Source of the DNA: Rubrobacter sp.
Lineage (GTDB): Bacteria > Actinomycetota > Rubrobacteria > Rubrobacterales > Rubrobacteraceae
Assembly: GCA_013695335.1 (NCBI GenBank)
Contig: JACDAR010000027.1
Coordinates: 1 to 25,157 of the forward strand
Length of the DNA: 25,157 bases
Reading direction: 5' to 3'
Shown piece by piece: positions 7,092 to 15,281 of the stretch; position 1 is the stretch's first letter, and each line of letters starts with the position of its first letter. A program made the position numbers and the translations under genes. The notes under the pieces were generated by a model. The model was given only the letters and a program-made list of their open reading frames with translations. It was not told where the DNA came from and did no database searches.

Positions 7092-9647
7092 TTGAGCCAG
7101 CAGATCCCGAAAAACTATGACTACCGTTCCGTGGAGGGGCGTATCTACGAGGAGTGGGAGCGAACTGGCGTCTTCGACGCGAACCCGAACCCGGACAAAG
7201 AACCGTACTGCATAGTCATCCCGCCATCCAACGTCACGGGCGCGCTGCACATGGGCCACGCGCTGAACGGTGCGATCCAGGACGCGCTCGCCCGGCGGGC
7301 CAGGATGAAAGGCTTCGAGACGCTGTGGCTGCCTGGTGTGGACCACGCGTCCATCGCGGTTCAGAACGTAGTCGAGCGCAAGGTTCTGCGCGAAGAAGGC
7401 AAATCGAGGTGGGATCTCGGTCGCGAGGCTTTCGTCGAAAGATGCCGCGAGTTCGCCCTGAACACACGTGAGCGGATACTCAGCCAGTACAGGCGGCTTG
7501 GCGTCTCCGTGGACTGGAGCCGACTTCAGTACACCATGGACGACGAATACGTGGACGCCGTCCTCACGGCATTCATCAAGCTGTACGAGGACGGGCTGAT
7601 CTACCGCGGCAATCGCATCACCAACTGGTGCCCGCACGACCGCTCCGCCATCAGCGACCTCGAAGTCAACTACGAGGACGTCGAAGGAAAACTCTACGGA
7701 GCCCGCTACCCGTTCGCCGACGGCAAAGGCCCTGGACCTGACGGCAACTACTACGCGCAGGTCTTCACCACCCGCCCCGAGACCATCCTCGGCGACGTGG
7801 CGCTGGTCGTCAACCCAGATGACGAAAGGTACAGGGATCTCATAGGCCGCCGGGTCGAAGTACCGTTCGTGGATAGGGAGATCGAAGTTCTCGCCGACGA
7901 TCACGTTGACCCCGAGTTCGGGACGGGCGTACTCAAGGTGACCCCGGCTCACGATCCCAACGACTTCGAGATCGGTGAGCGCCTCGGCCTCGAACCCGTC
8001 AACGTCATGAACCCGGACGGCACCATCAACGAGAACGGCGGCGAATTCGCCGGATTGAGCCGGGAGGAAGCCCGCGCCGCCGTGGCGGAGAAGCTGGGCG
8101 AGCGGGGTCTGCTCGGGGAGGTTCGGCAGTACAGGCACAGGGTCGGGCATTGTGACAGGTGCGGGGCTGTCATCGAACCCTGGCTCTCGGAGCAATGGTG
8201 GTGCTCGATGCGCGAGCTGGCGGATCCCGCCATAGCCGCGCTTCAGGAAGGTGAGATCACCGTCTACCCAGATTCCTGGCGTCGCGAGACGATCCGGTGG
8301 CTCGAGAACATCCGTGACTGGAACGTTAGCCGCCAGCTCTGGTGGGGCCAGCGTATACCCGTGTGGTACGGCCCTGATGGCGAAGTCGTGGCTTCCAAGG
8401 AATCGCCTGGCGACGGTTTCGAGCAAGACCCTGACGTTTTCGATACCTGGTTCTCCAGCGGATTGTGGCCCATCGCGACGCTCGGCTGGCCGGATGAGGA
8501 TGCGGATGACCTTCGGTACTTCTATCCGACGAGCCTGCTTTCGACGGCGCGTGAGATCATGTACCTGTGGGTGGCGCGTATGATCATGATGGGCCTGCGT
8601 TTCCGGGGCGAGATACCGTTCCACAAGGTGAACGTCCACTCCATAGTGCTCGCCGAGGACGGCACGAAGATGAGCCGCTCCAAGGGCAACACCATAGATC
8701 CCCTCGACCTCCTGGACGAATACGGCACGGACGCCGTGCGCTTCGGCCTCCTCTACCAGTCCTCGACCCAGGATTTTCCGTACTCTCGAGAGCGGGCGGA
8801 GATGGGACGGGCCTTCGTCACCAAGCTGTGGAACGCAATGCGGTTCGTGTCGAGCTATCCCGAGGCGGTTGACGGGCCGGAAGGACCATCTGCGTCGGAA
8901 CGGTGGATCCACTCTTCCCTCAACCGAACTGCCCGCCGCTACGACGAGCTGCTTGAGGAATGCGAGTTCTCCGAGGCGATGCGCCTCGTATACGACTTTG
9001 CCTGGCACGAGTTCGCCGACTGGTACATCGAGATCTCCAAATCCGCACCTTCATCCGAGACGCCGCACGTGCTGCGGGAAGTCTTCTCCGGGATACTCAG
9101 GCTCCTTCACCCGGTAATACCGTTCGCCACGGAAGAGATGTCGCGGGTTCTGGGGGCGGATGAGTTGCTGGCCCGGCAGACCTTTCCGGCGTTCGATCCG
9201 GAACTCGACGATCCTGAATCGGAAGCCTTACTCGAGCGCACCAGGCGCGCTGTCTCCGCCGTCAGATCCTTCAGGGCGGAATCGAAGATCGAGGGTGAGC
9301 TGGAGGGCCGGGTGCCTGATAGGGTAGACGAGAAGGTTTTCGTGACTCTGGCTGGCGTTCGTCCTGTCGAAAACCTGGATGGCGCGACGCGGGCGACGCT
9401 CCCGGCGGGAGACGCGGCCGTGGAGATCGTACTTAGCGAGGATCTCCGGCGAGGCGAGGTTGAGCGGCTGCGGAAGGAGATAGACCGCGTGCAGCAAGAA
9501 GTGCGCCGCGCCGAGGGCAAGCTCTCCAACGAGAAGTTCGTCGAGCGAGCCCCCGCCGATGTGGTCTCTGGCGAGCGCGAGAAGCTGGAAGTGAACAACA
9601 GGATGCTCTCCACCCTGGAGCAGCGCCTCGAAGAGTACCTCCGATAG
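7092..9647 (+). CDS. valS: Valyl-tRNA synthetase
   Basis: Class I synthetase of 851 residues that charges tRNA-Val with valine and edits threonine. HIGH motif HMGH is at 53-56 within NVTGALHMGHAL, and KMSKS motif KMSRS at about 526-530. Between them the CP1 editing domain shows TTRPETILGDVA and KVTPAHDPNDFEIG. The paired Cys of CDRCG follows and WFSSGLWP precedes the second catalytic half. The C-terminal coiled coil (about 785-851) that contacts the tRNA is specific to ValRS, which separates it from Ile/LeuRS. The frame is open upstream, but the protein should begin shortly before NYDYRSVEGRIYEEW. TTG at 7092 is the nearest start, with GGAAGG 12 nt upstream; there is no closer ATG or GTG. Confidence 0.96.
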   Translation: MSQQIPKNYDYRSVEGRIYEEWERTGVFDANPNPDKEPYCIVIPPSNVTGALHMGHALNGAIQDALARRARMKGFETLWLPGVDHASIAVQNVVERKVLREEGKSRWDLGREAFVERCREFALNTRERILSQYRRLGVSVDWSRLQYTMDDEYVDAVLTAFIKLYEDGLIYRGNRITNWCPHDRSAISDLEVNYEDVEGKLYGARYPFADGKGPGPDGNYYAQVFTTRPETILGDVALVVNPDDERYRDLIGRRVEVPFVDREIEVLADDHVDPEFGTGVLKVTPAHDPNDFEIGERLGLEPVNVMNPDGTINENGGEFAGLSREEARAAVAEKLGERGLLGEVRQYRHRVGHCDRCGAVIEPWLSEQWWCSMRELADPAIAALQEGEITVYPDSWRRETIRWLENIRDWNVSRQLWWGQRIPVWYGPDGEVVASKESPGDGFEQDPDVFDTWFSSGLWPIATLGWPDEDADDLRYFYPTSLLSTAREIMYLWVARMIMMGLRFRGEIPFHKVNVHSIVLAEDGTKMSRSKGNTIDPLDLLDEYGTDAVRFGLLYQSSTQDFPYSRERAEMGRAFVTKLWNAMRFVSSYPEAVDGPEGPSASERWIHSSLNRTARRYDELLEECEFSEAMRLVYDFAWHEFADWYIEISKSAPSSETPHVLREVFSGILRLLHPVIPFATEEMSRVLGADELLARQTFPAFDPELDDPESEALLERTRRAVSAVRSFRAESKIEGELEGRVPDRVDEKVFVTLAGVRPVENLDGATRATLPAGDAAVEIVLSEDLRRGEVERLRKEIDRVQQEVRRAEGKLSNEKFVERAPADVVSGEREKLEVNNRMLSTLEQRLEEYLR

Positions 9648-9712
9648 ATCCTCGCACCACGACAAATCATTCCTTCACCGCGGTTTGCGAAGAGCTGGAC
9701 CGTCGCCAGCGC

Positions 9713-10900
9713 ATGGACCTCGGGTTCGAGCGCATAGACGCTTTGCTCGCCCATCTCGGCAACCCGCAGCGCGATCTCCGCGTGGTCCAGGTAGTCGGAA
9801 CCAACGGCAAGGGCACGACGGCCATCACCCTCGCCGCCGCCCTCGAAGCGCTCGGGCATCAGGCCGGGGCATACCTCTCGCCACACGTTCTCTCGTACGT
9901 CGAGCGGATGATGGTCCACGGCGAGTTCGTTTCCGAAGAGGAGTTCGCCGCCGCGATGGGCAGCGTCATCGAGGTGGCGGATGGGAACAACGTACCAGCC
10001 ACCCAGTTCGAGTTGTTGACCGCTGGCGCCCTGAAACTATTCAGTGACGCCGGTCTCGACTTCGCTGTGATGGAGGCCGGCCTCGGTGCCCGCCACGACG
10101 CGACCACGGCGGCGTCGCCCGAGATGGTGGTGCTCACCAACGTGGACCTGGATCACACGCAGATCCTCGGCGATACCGTGGAGGACATCGCCAGCGAGAA
10201 ACTCGCAAGCCTCGACTCAGCGAAAACCCTGGTTCTCGGCACCCAAGATCCGCGCGTAGTGGAGATCGCCCGCAATGAAAGCGAACGTGCCGGAACCCGC
10301 CTCATTATGGCCGTGGAAGAACCGGCCGTTTTGGATTCTCCGGGCATATCCGCTTTCCCTGGCTACGCGGCGCGCAACATCCAGGTTGGTGTCAGGGCGG
10401 CGGAGATTTTGACTGACAGACGGCTGGATGCCGACGCCAGAGGGCAGGTGGAATTGCGGGTCGCGGGCAGGCTGCCAGCCCGCTTCGAGCGTCACGAGGT
10501 GCGTGGCGTGCCAGTAGTCGTTGACGGTGGCCACAACGTGGCCGGTTTGGAGGCCGCGCTCGGCGCGGTGCGCTCTGAATACGGGGACAGGCCATTGGCT
10601 GTGGTATTCGGCGTCTTGAAGGACAAAGACATCGTGGGTATGCTTCCCCGGTTGTGTAAGCAGGCTCACGCGCTCTTGCTGACCCGCCCGGATAACGAGC
10701 GGGCTGCTGACCCTGAGTGGGTCGAGCGCGAATATGGACCACGAGACCTTGGAGGGAGGCGGGGCCGGGTGGAGATGGACGTCGGCGACGCCCTGGCTGC
10801 GGCCGTCGCGGAGATGGAAGAATTGGATGGTGTGGTGCTGGTTACTGGTTCCCTGTATACGGCGGGCCGGGTATTGCGGAACTTGAGGGGGGCCGCGTGA
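9713..10900 (+). CDS. folC: FolC, dihydrofolate synthase / folylpolyglutamate synthase
   Basis: Mur-ligase family enzyme of 395 residues that adds glutamate to dihydropteroate and folates. Seen: the P-loop GTNGKGTT near residue 25, YLSPHVLSYVERM, the Mg-binding EAGLGARHDAT, the TNVDLDHTQILGDTVEDIASEK block and the C-terminal domain VVDGGHNVAGLEAAL. The start is uncertain. The ATG at 9713 has no Shine-Dalgarno, and the same frame upstream reads EELDRRQR, which looks like part of the family's first helix; an in-frame CTG at 9695 or an unusual codon could be used. The stop overlaps the GTG of the next small gene (GTGA). Confidence 0.93.
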   Translation: MDLGFERIDALLAHLGNPQRDLRVVQVVGTNGKGTTAITLAAALEALGHQAGAYLSPHVLSYVERMMVHGEFVSEEEFAAAMGSVIEVADGNNVPATQFELLTAGALKLFSDAGLDFAVMEAGLGARHDATTAASPEMVVLTNVDLDHTQILGDTVEDIASEKLASLDSAKTLVLGTQDPRVVEIARNESERAGTRLIMAVEEPAVLDSPGISAFPGYAARNIQVGVRAAEILTDRRLDADARGQVELRVAGRLPARFERHEVRGVPVVVDGGHNVAGLEAALGAVRSEYGDRPLAVVFGVLKDKDIVGMLPRLCKQAHALLLTRPDNERAADPEWVEREYGPRDLGGRRGRVEMDVGDALAAAVAEMEELDGVVLVTGSLYTAGRVLRNLRGAA

Positions 10901-10998
10901 GGGCCAGCGGCGCCTGGAGGCTCGCCGTGCTGCTCGCCATCGTGGCGGTCATCTCGTTCGGGCTCGGCTACCAGTTCATGCTGAGGTTCATGGGATGA
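10897..10998 (+). CDS. 33-residue single-pass membrane peptide
   Basis: Tiny ORF fitted exactly between folC and the zinc-ribbon gene. Its GTG overlaps the folC stop (GTGA) and its TGA overlaps the next ATG (ATGA). It encodes MRASGAWR, a hydrophobic helix of about 20 residues (LAVLLAIVAVISFGLGY) and a short tail QFMLRFMG. The double stop/start overlap and a positive-inside N-terminus argue for real, translationally coupled expression. No family is recognised. It might partner the next membrane protein or act mainly to couple translation across the junction. Confidence 0.6.
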   Translation: MRASGAWRLAVLLAIVAVISFGLGYQFMLRFMG

Positions 10999-11492
10999 AC
11001 CAGGTGATCCTCGCTGCGCTCCAGACCGACCCCGACCCATTCCAGGTCATCGACGATATCCTGACGAGCCCTATTCTGCGCATCACCTGGCAGCTCCTGA
11101 TCCTGCTCACGGTAGTGTTCTGGTTCGCGCTGGTGTACTGGACCTATTCAGACGCGGCACGCAGGGACACGGTTCCCTTCCTGTGGGGAATCGTCGCGGT
11201 ATTGTTGCCTTTTTTCGGGACCCTGATCTACCTGATAATACGCCCCCCCGAGTACGCCCTCGACTCCCGCGAACGCGAGCTGGAACTTGCGGTCCTCGAA
11301 CGAGAACTGCGTAGCCGGGTGCTCCTTTGTCCCAACTGTCGCTCGGTCGTCGAGAGGGATTTCCTGCTCTGTCCGCAATGCGGCTGGGAACTCAAGAAAT
11401 CCTGCGTACACTGCGAACGGGCCATGGACCTGAACTGGGACCTCTGTCCCTACTGCGAAACAGACCAGCGCACCGGCAAACGCGCCAACTAG
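10995..11492 (+). CDS. Membrane-anchored double zinc-ribbon protein
   Basis: 165-residue protein of unknown role. Two membrane helices are likely, about 31-51 (ITWQLLILLTVVFWFALVYW) and 62-83 (FLWGIVAVLLPFFGTLIYLII), in the arrangement of PLDc_N-type anchors. A charged helix (SRERELELAVLERELRSR) follows, then a double zinc ribbon with four CxxC pairs: CPNC, CPQC, CVHC and CPYC. Such cytoplasmic ribbons usually mediate protein or nucleic-acid contacts; no enzymatic motif is present. ATGA overlap with the upstream peptide gene and only 23 bp to ndk place it in the folC-ndk operon. Confidence 0.8.
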   Translation: MNQVILAALQTDPDPFQVIDDILTSPILRITWQLLILLTVVFWFALVYWTYSDAARRDTVPFLWGIVAVLLPFFGTLIYLIIRPPEYALDSRERELELAVLERELRSRVLLCPNCRSVVERDFLLCPQCGWELKKSCVHCERAMDLNWDLCPYCETDQRTGKRAN

Positions 11493-11515
11493 ACGAAGAG
11501 AGAAGGAGACAAATC

Positions 11516-11914
11516 GTGGAACAGACGCTCGTGCTCGTAAAAGGTGACGGCGTGAAGCGGCGTTTGATCGGTGAGATCATCCGCCGCCTCGAAAGCAAGG
11601 GCCTCGATATCCGGGCGCTCAAGCTGATGGACGTTAGCCGCGAGCTGGCCGAGGAACACTACGCAGAACACCGCGAGAAGCCGTTCTTCGAAGAGCTTGT
11701 CGAGTTCATCACCTCGACGCCGGTCGTCGCCATGACCGTCGAGGGGGAAGGTGCGATCGGGACCGTTCGCAACCTCATGGGCGCCACCAACCCCGCGAAC
11801 GCGGCCCCGGGCACCATCCGCGGCGACCTTGCCCTCAGCATGCCGGACAACCTGGTCCACGGCTCCGATTCCCCCGAGAGCGCCGCAAGAGAGCTCGGCC
11901 TCTTCTTCGGCTAA
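11516..11914 (+). CDS. ndk: Nucleoside diphosphate kinase
   Basis: 132-residue enzyme that passes the gamma phosphate of ATP to NDPs through a phosphohistidine. Catalytic His115 lies in NLVHGSDSPESAARE, and RNLMGATNPANAAPGTIRGD forms the nucleotide-binding region. The GTG at 11516 is preceded by AAGGAG at 8-9 nt spacing, which decides the start; the frame extends further upstream but only over the preceding gene. Length is normal. Oddity: the near-invariant KPDGV at the N-terminus reads KGDGV (Gly10 in place of Pro). His, Arg and Asn active-site motifs are intact, so it is likely active. Confidence 0.95.
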   Translation: MEQTLVLVKGDGVKRRLIGEIIRRLESKGLDIRALKLMDVSRELAEEHYAEHREKPFFEELVEFITSTPVVAMTVEGEGAIGTVRNLMGATNPANAAPGTIRGDLALSMPDNLVHGSDSPESAARELGLFFG

Positions 11915-11937
11915 ACCAGATACCACTCGATATTCCC

Positions 11938-12516
11938 ATGCAGTTCGTGCTTGCCTCAGCCTCGGCCCGCCGGGTAGACCTTCTCCGCCAGGCTGGCTTC
12001 GATTTCGAGACCCGCACCAGCGGTTTCCCCGAGGTCACCCTCGAAGACCCAAAAGCAACAGCCGAGGCCAACGCCAGGGGCAAGGCGCTGACCGTCGCGG
12101 AGTATGAGCCAGCAGGCGTCGTGGTAGCCGCCGACACGATCGTGTACGTCCCGGGTTCAATCGGTACAGAGCGCATTCTCGGCCAGGCAAGGGGCGTCGA
12201 AGACGTGCACGAGATGCTCGGGCTGCTGCAAGGCTGCGCCCACGAAGTTCATTCCGGCGTCGCTGTGGCCGCTGGCGGCGAAGTAGCCGTGCGACACGCA
12301 GTCACCACGGTGCGGATGCGGCGTTTGAGCGAGGCGGAGATAGATGCGTATGCCGATTTCGGGGAGGGGTTCGGCAAGGCTGGCGGGTACGCGATACAGG
12401 GCCGGGCCGCGATGTTCGTGGAGTGGATCGGGGGCGACTACACCAACGTGGTCGGCCTTCCGCTTGCCCTCACTGTCCGTATGCTCGAAGCCCGCGGGGT
12501 GCGCTGGTACCGATAG
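11938..12516 (+). CDS. maf: Maf-type nucleotide pyrophosphatase
   Basis: 192-residue house-cleaning nucleotide pyrophosphatase that hydrolyses dTTP/UTP or modified nucleotides to monophosphates. The N-terminal LASASARR (5-12) matches the S-x-R-R substrate loop. Asp66 in AADTIVYV is the likely catalytic acid. KAGGYAIQG at 147-155 and GDYTNVVGLPL at about 167-176 are the other signatures. It is longer than average in the loop around YVPGSIGTERILG. No Shine-Dalgarno precedes the ATG; 23 bp separate it from ndk. radC follows after 17 bp, the common maf-radC-mreB neighbourhood of many bacteria. Confidence 0.93.
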   Translation: MQFVLASASARRVDLLRQAGFDFETRTSGFPEVTLEDPKATAEANARGKALTVAEYEPAGVVVAADTIVYVPGSIGTERILGQARGVEDVHEMLGLLQGCAHEVHSGVAVAAGGEVAVRHAVTTVRMRRLSEAEIDAYADFGEGFGKAGGYAIQGRAAMFVEWIGGDYTNVVGLPLALTVRMLEARGVRWYR

Positions 12517-12521
12517 GTACT

Positions 12522-12527
12522 TACAAT
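12522..12527 (+). promoter_or_regulatory. -10 box of a probable leaderless radC promoter
   Basis: TACAAT (5 of 6 consensus bases) ends 6 bp before the radC ATG and begins 6 bp after the maf stop. No Shine-Dalgarno precedes the ATG. The -35 region matches poorly, so the promoter is inferred. Confidence 0.4.
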
Positions 12528-12533
12528 GGCGGC

Positions 12534-13223
12534 ATGGAGCAGCGCCGCCGGTACACCATAAAGCAGATGCCTCCCGAGCTTCGGCCACGCGAACGGTTGC
12601 TCGAGGCCGGGCCGGAGGCACTCTCGGAGGCCGAGTTGCTCGGAATATTGCTCGGTATCGGGAGCGCCGAGAGGACCGCCGTGGAGCTTGCGGGCCAGAT
12701 CATCTCCGAGAACGACGGCCTCTTCGGGCTGCATCAGGTGACGGTTCACGACCTCGTTCGGATACACGGAATAGGCGAGGCAAAGGCGTGCATAATCCTG
12801 GCTGCTGTGGAGTTCGGGAAGCGCCTCGGGCGCGTTCGCAACCCCGGACGCCCCGTGATATCATCGCCCGCGGATGTGGATGGGCTCTTGAGGGGCCGGA
12901 TCGCCAATCTCGACCGGGAGAACTTCGTCGCCGTACTCTTGAACACCAAAAACGAAGTAATAGAATTCCCAACGATCTCGGTCGGAACTCTATCCGCTTC
13001 GCTGGTTCATCCCCGCGAGGTATTCAAACCGGCGATCCGGGCGAGCGCGGCAAGCGTGATCCTGGCCCACAATCATCCAAGCGGCAAGACAGGGCCGAGC
13101 CGCGAGGACCGGGAGGTCACGCGCAGGCTGCGTGACGCGGCCGAAATTGTCGGGATCGAGGTTCTGGATCACGTGATATTAGGCCATGAGTACTTTAGTA
13201 TGAAGGAACACGGGATGCTCTAG
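12534..13223 (+). CDS. radC: RadC/UPF0758 family JAMM-domain protein
   Basis: 229-residue protein. The N-terminal helix-hairpin-helix region (about 20-95: ERLLEAGPEALSEAELLGILL, then VRIHGIGEAKA) is followed by the JAB/JAMM metalloprotease-like domain. Metal ligands are His179, His181 and Asp192 in HNHPSGKTGPSRED, with DHVILG downstream. The family was once linked to DNA repair, but that role is disputed, so its function is open. The chosen ATG gives the normal MxxxxYTIKQMPPELRPRERL start; the frame is open further upstream only by overlap with maf. radC next to mreB is a widespread arrangement. Confidence 0.93.
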   Translation: MEQRRRYTIKQMPPELRPRERLLEAGPEALSEAELLGILLGIGSAERTAVELAGQIISENDGLFGLHQVTVHDLVRIHGIGEAKACIILAAVEFGKRLGRVRNPGRPVISSPADVDGLLRGRIANLDRENFVAVLLNTKNEVIEFPTISVGTLSASLVHPREVFKPAIRASAASVILAHNHPSGKTGPSREDREVTRRLRDAAEIVGIEVLDHVILGHEYFSMKEHGML

Positions 13224-13280
13224 CCGGGTGATGCCGGGAGACGTTTGGAAGGCGCACGCGCTGGGGCCGCAAACTCGAAC

Positions 13281-13286
13281 TATATT
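13281..13286 (+). promoter_or_regulatory. -10 box of a probable leaderless mreB promoter
   Basis: TATATT (5 of 6 consensus bases) lies 7 bp before the ATG at 13294, with no Shine-Dalgarno between. The -35 match is weak. This placement also supports 13294 over the upstream in-frame GTG/ATG at 13228-13231. Confidence 0.4.
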
Positions 13287-13293
13287 TGAGCGG

Positions 13294-14334
13294 ATGGGGA
13301 TCGGTGTGTTTGGAGGACTTTTCGGGAGGGACGTTGCGATAGATCTCGGCACCGCGAACACGCTGGTGTTCGTCAAGGGGTATGGGATCGTTCTCTCCGA
13401 GCCTTCTGTAGTTGCGATAGATACGAAGACCGACAAGGTTGTGGCAGTGGGCTCCGCGGCCAAGCGGATGCTCGGGCGAACGCCGAGCAACATAGTAGCC
13501 ATGCGGCCCTTGAAAGACGGCGTCATCGCCGACTTCGAGGTCACGGAGAAGATGATCGCCTACTTCATCCGCAAGGTTCAGCCGCCGCGCCGGTTGTTCA
13601 GGACTTTGATCGGCCCCCGCGTTGTAGTCTGCGTTCCGAGCGGCGTGACCGGGGTGGAACTTCGGGCCGTGAAAGAGGCTACGGAGTCGGCTGGGGCGCG
13701 CATCGCGTATACCATTGAGGAGCCGCTGGCCGCTTCCATCGGCGCTGGATTGCCGGTGAATGAGGCGCAGGGGTCCATGATCGTGGATATCGGCGGCGGC
13801 ACGAGCGAGGTAGCCGTGATCTCACTCGGCGGCATCGTGACGAAGTCTTCGATCCGCATCGCTGGCGACGATATAGACGATGCGATCTCGACGTACATCC
13901 AGAAGGAGTACAAGCTGGCCATCGGCACCCAGACAGCCGAGCAACTCAAGATCGAACTTGGAAGCGCGTTCCCGCTCGAAGTCGAGGAATCGGCGGAGAT
14001 CCGGGGCCGCGACCTGGTTGCCGGACTTCCGAAGACCGTAGTCATCACGAGCGAGGAGATCCGGGAGGCGATCAACGTTCCCGTTGACGCGATAGTGGCT
14101 GCTGTCCGCGACACGCTGGACCGCACGCCGCCCGAGCTTGCATCTGACATCATGGACCGCGGCATGGTGCTGGCTGGCGGAGGGGCGCTGCTCAGGCACC
14201 TGGACGAGCGACTGAGGCGCGAGACCGGCATCCCGGTGCACATTGCGGAAGATGCCCTTATGTGCGTCGCAATCGGGAGCGGGCGCTCGCTGGAAGAGAT
14301 AAAGTACTATCGTAGTGCTCTCTCCGGATCCTGA
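13294..14334 (+). CDS. mreB: MreB, actin-like rod-shape cytoskeletal protein
   Basis: 346-residue actin-fold ATPase that forms membrane-bound filaments directing lateral wall synthesis. The phosphate-1 loop DLGTANTLV begins at residue 17, phosphate-2 is DIGGGTSEVAVISLGG, and the adenosine region LAGGGALLRHLD lies near 290. VCVPSGVTGVELRAVKEA and IGTQTAEQLKIELGSA are family hallmarks. The N-terminal MGIGVFGGLFGRD is the short amphipathic membrane-targeting stretch, which supports this ATG; the frame is open to 13228 but the extra 22 residues do not look like MreB. First gene of the rod-shape operon, 8 bp before mreC. Confidence 0.96.
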   Translation: MGIGVFGGLFGRDVAIDLGTANTLVFVKGYGIVLSEPSVVAIDTKTDKVVAVGSAAKRMLGRTPSNIVAMRPLKDGVIADFEVTEKMIAYFIRKVQPPRRLFRTLIGPRVVVCVPSGVTGVELRAVKEATESAGARIAYTIEEPLAASIGAGLPVNEAQGSMIVDIGGGTSEVAVISLGGIVTKSSIRIAGDDIDDAISTYIQKEYKLAIGTQTAEQLKIELGSAFPLEVEESAEIRGRDLVAGLPKTVVITSEEIREAINVPVDAIVAAVRDTLDRTPPELASDIMDRGMVLAGGGALLRHLDERLRRETGIPVHIAEDALMCVAIGSGRSLEEIKYYRSALSGS

Positions 14335-14342
14335 AGGGTCTG

Positions 14343-15251
14343 ATGGGGCGTAGAAAGTCAGGCTCCGCGAGCGGGCTCGCGGCCCTGTTTATCCTGTGCA
14401 TCGTCAGCCTCGCCCTCTTCACCATCTACGTGAAGGAAGGCCCATGCTCGGGGAGCGGCTGTGGGCCGTTGCACACGGTTCAGCTTGGCGCGGCCGAGGT
14501 TCTGCGGCCCGTGCGCGGCGTTGCCGCCACCGCTGCCAGGCCGCTCGAAGGCGCGTGGGCCGCGGCGGGGGATGCGATCAGGCAGGGCGATGAGGATAAG
14601 CTCCGCAACGAGGCAATGGAGAACAGGGAGCTCGCAGCCGAGGCGTCGCGGTTGCAGCAGGAGAACCAGCGATTGCGAGAGTTGCTTGACGGACAGCGGC
14701 CCGCGTACAAGTATGGGCCTTTGGCCAACGTCATAGCGCCGATTGGAGACCAGTTCACGAACAGAGTGATCATAGACGTTGGCAGCGCCGACGGCGTGAA
14801 GCCGGAGAAGCCAGTCATCTTCGGAAACAACACGCTCGTCGGGCGCACCACGGAGGTCAGCCTCCACACCTCGGAGGTCATGCTGATGACTGACCAGATG
14901 TTCGCGGCTGGCGTCAGGATCGTACCTCCCGCCGAGTTCGACCGCTCCTCCGGCGGGCTGTCGCCAGCGAAGGGAGACGGCGAATCTTACGGCGAGGGAA
15001 TGATCCGCACCGGTTGGGAGGAGTACCTTGGCGTCGAGTACGTGGATCTCAGCTCCGAAGTCGAGAGGGGAGACTTCGTGGTCACCAGCGGCCGGGCCGG
15101 TGATTACGAGCTGCTCTTCCCGCCCGGCCTCCTCGTCGGGACGGTCGAGTCCGTGAGTTCCGAGGATATAGACCAGTTCAAGAAGATAGTGGTGACGCCA
15201 GCCGTCGAGCCGCAGGATCTCGAAGAGGTGCGGGTGATCACCGATTGGTAG
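14343..15251 (+). CDS. mreC: MreC, rod-shape scaffold protein
   Basis: 302-residue bitopic protein that links MreB to the periplasmic/extracellular wall machinery. One membrane helix at about 11-30, a coiled coil at about 84-117 (EDKLRNEAMENRELAAEASRL and onward), then the double beta-barrel domain from about 125, with VIIDVGSADGVKPEKPVI, LVGRTTEVSLHTSEVMLMTD and the late VTSGRAGDYELLFPPGLLVGTV segment. The extracellular segment just after the helix carries two Cys (GPCSGSGCG), which could form a disulfide. AAGGG five nt before the ATG is a fair ribosome site. Confidence 0.94.
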   Translation: MGRRKSGSASGLAALFILCIVSLALFTIYVKEGPCSGSGCGPLHTVQLGAAEVLRPVRGVAATAARPLEGAWAAAGDAIRQGDEDKLRNEAMENRELAAEASRLQQENQRLRELLDGQRPAYKYGPLANVIAPIGDQFTNRVIIDVGSADGVKPEKPVIFGNNTLVGRTTEVSLHTSEVMLMTDQMFAAGVRIVPPAEFDRSSGGLSPAKGDGESYGEGMIRTGWEEYLGVEYVDLSSEVERGDFVVTSGRAGDYELLFPPGLLVGTVESVSSEDIDQFKKIVVTPAVEPQDLEEVRVITDW

Positions 15252-15281
15252 CCCGCCTAGCGGCTTCGGGTTGCTAGTCCG

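Noticed and set aside
7044..9008. 654-codon minus-strand ORF
   Set aside because: Antisense shadow of valS, whose motifs are unambiguous; the composition (His/Val/Asp-rich) is that of a mirrored coding frame.
10717..10998. 93-codon frame ending with the small membrane peptide
   Set aside because: Its first 60 codons are an out-of-frame reading of folC; only the part from GTG 10897 looks real.
11327..11515. Upstream extension of the ndk frame
   Set aside because: Overlaps the zinc-ribbon gene in another frame; GTG 11516 with AAGGAG gives the standard Ndk start.
13228..13293. Upstream extension of mreB
   Set aside because: The added residues do not resemble MreB, and the ATG at 13294 gives the amphipathic N-terminus and a normal length.
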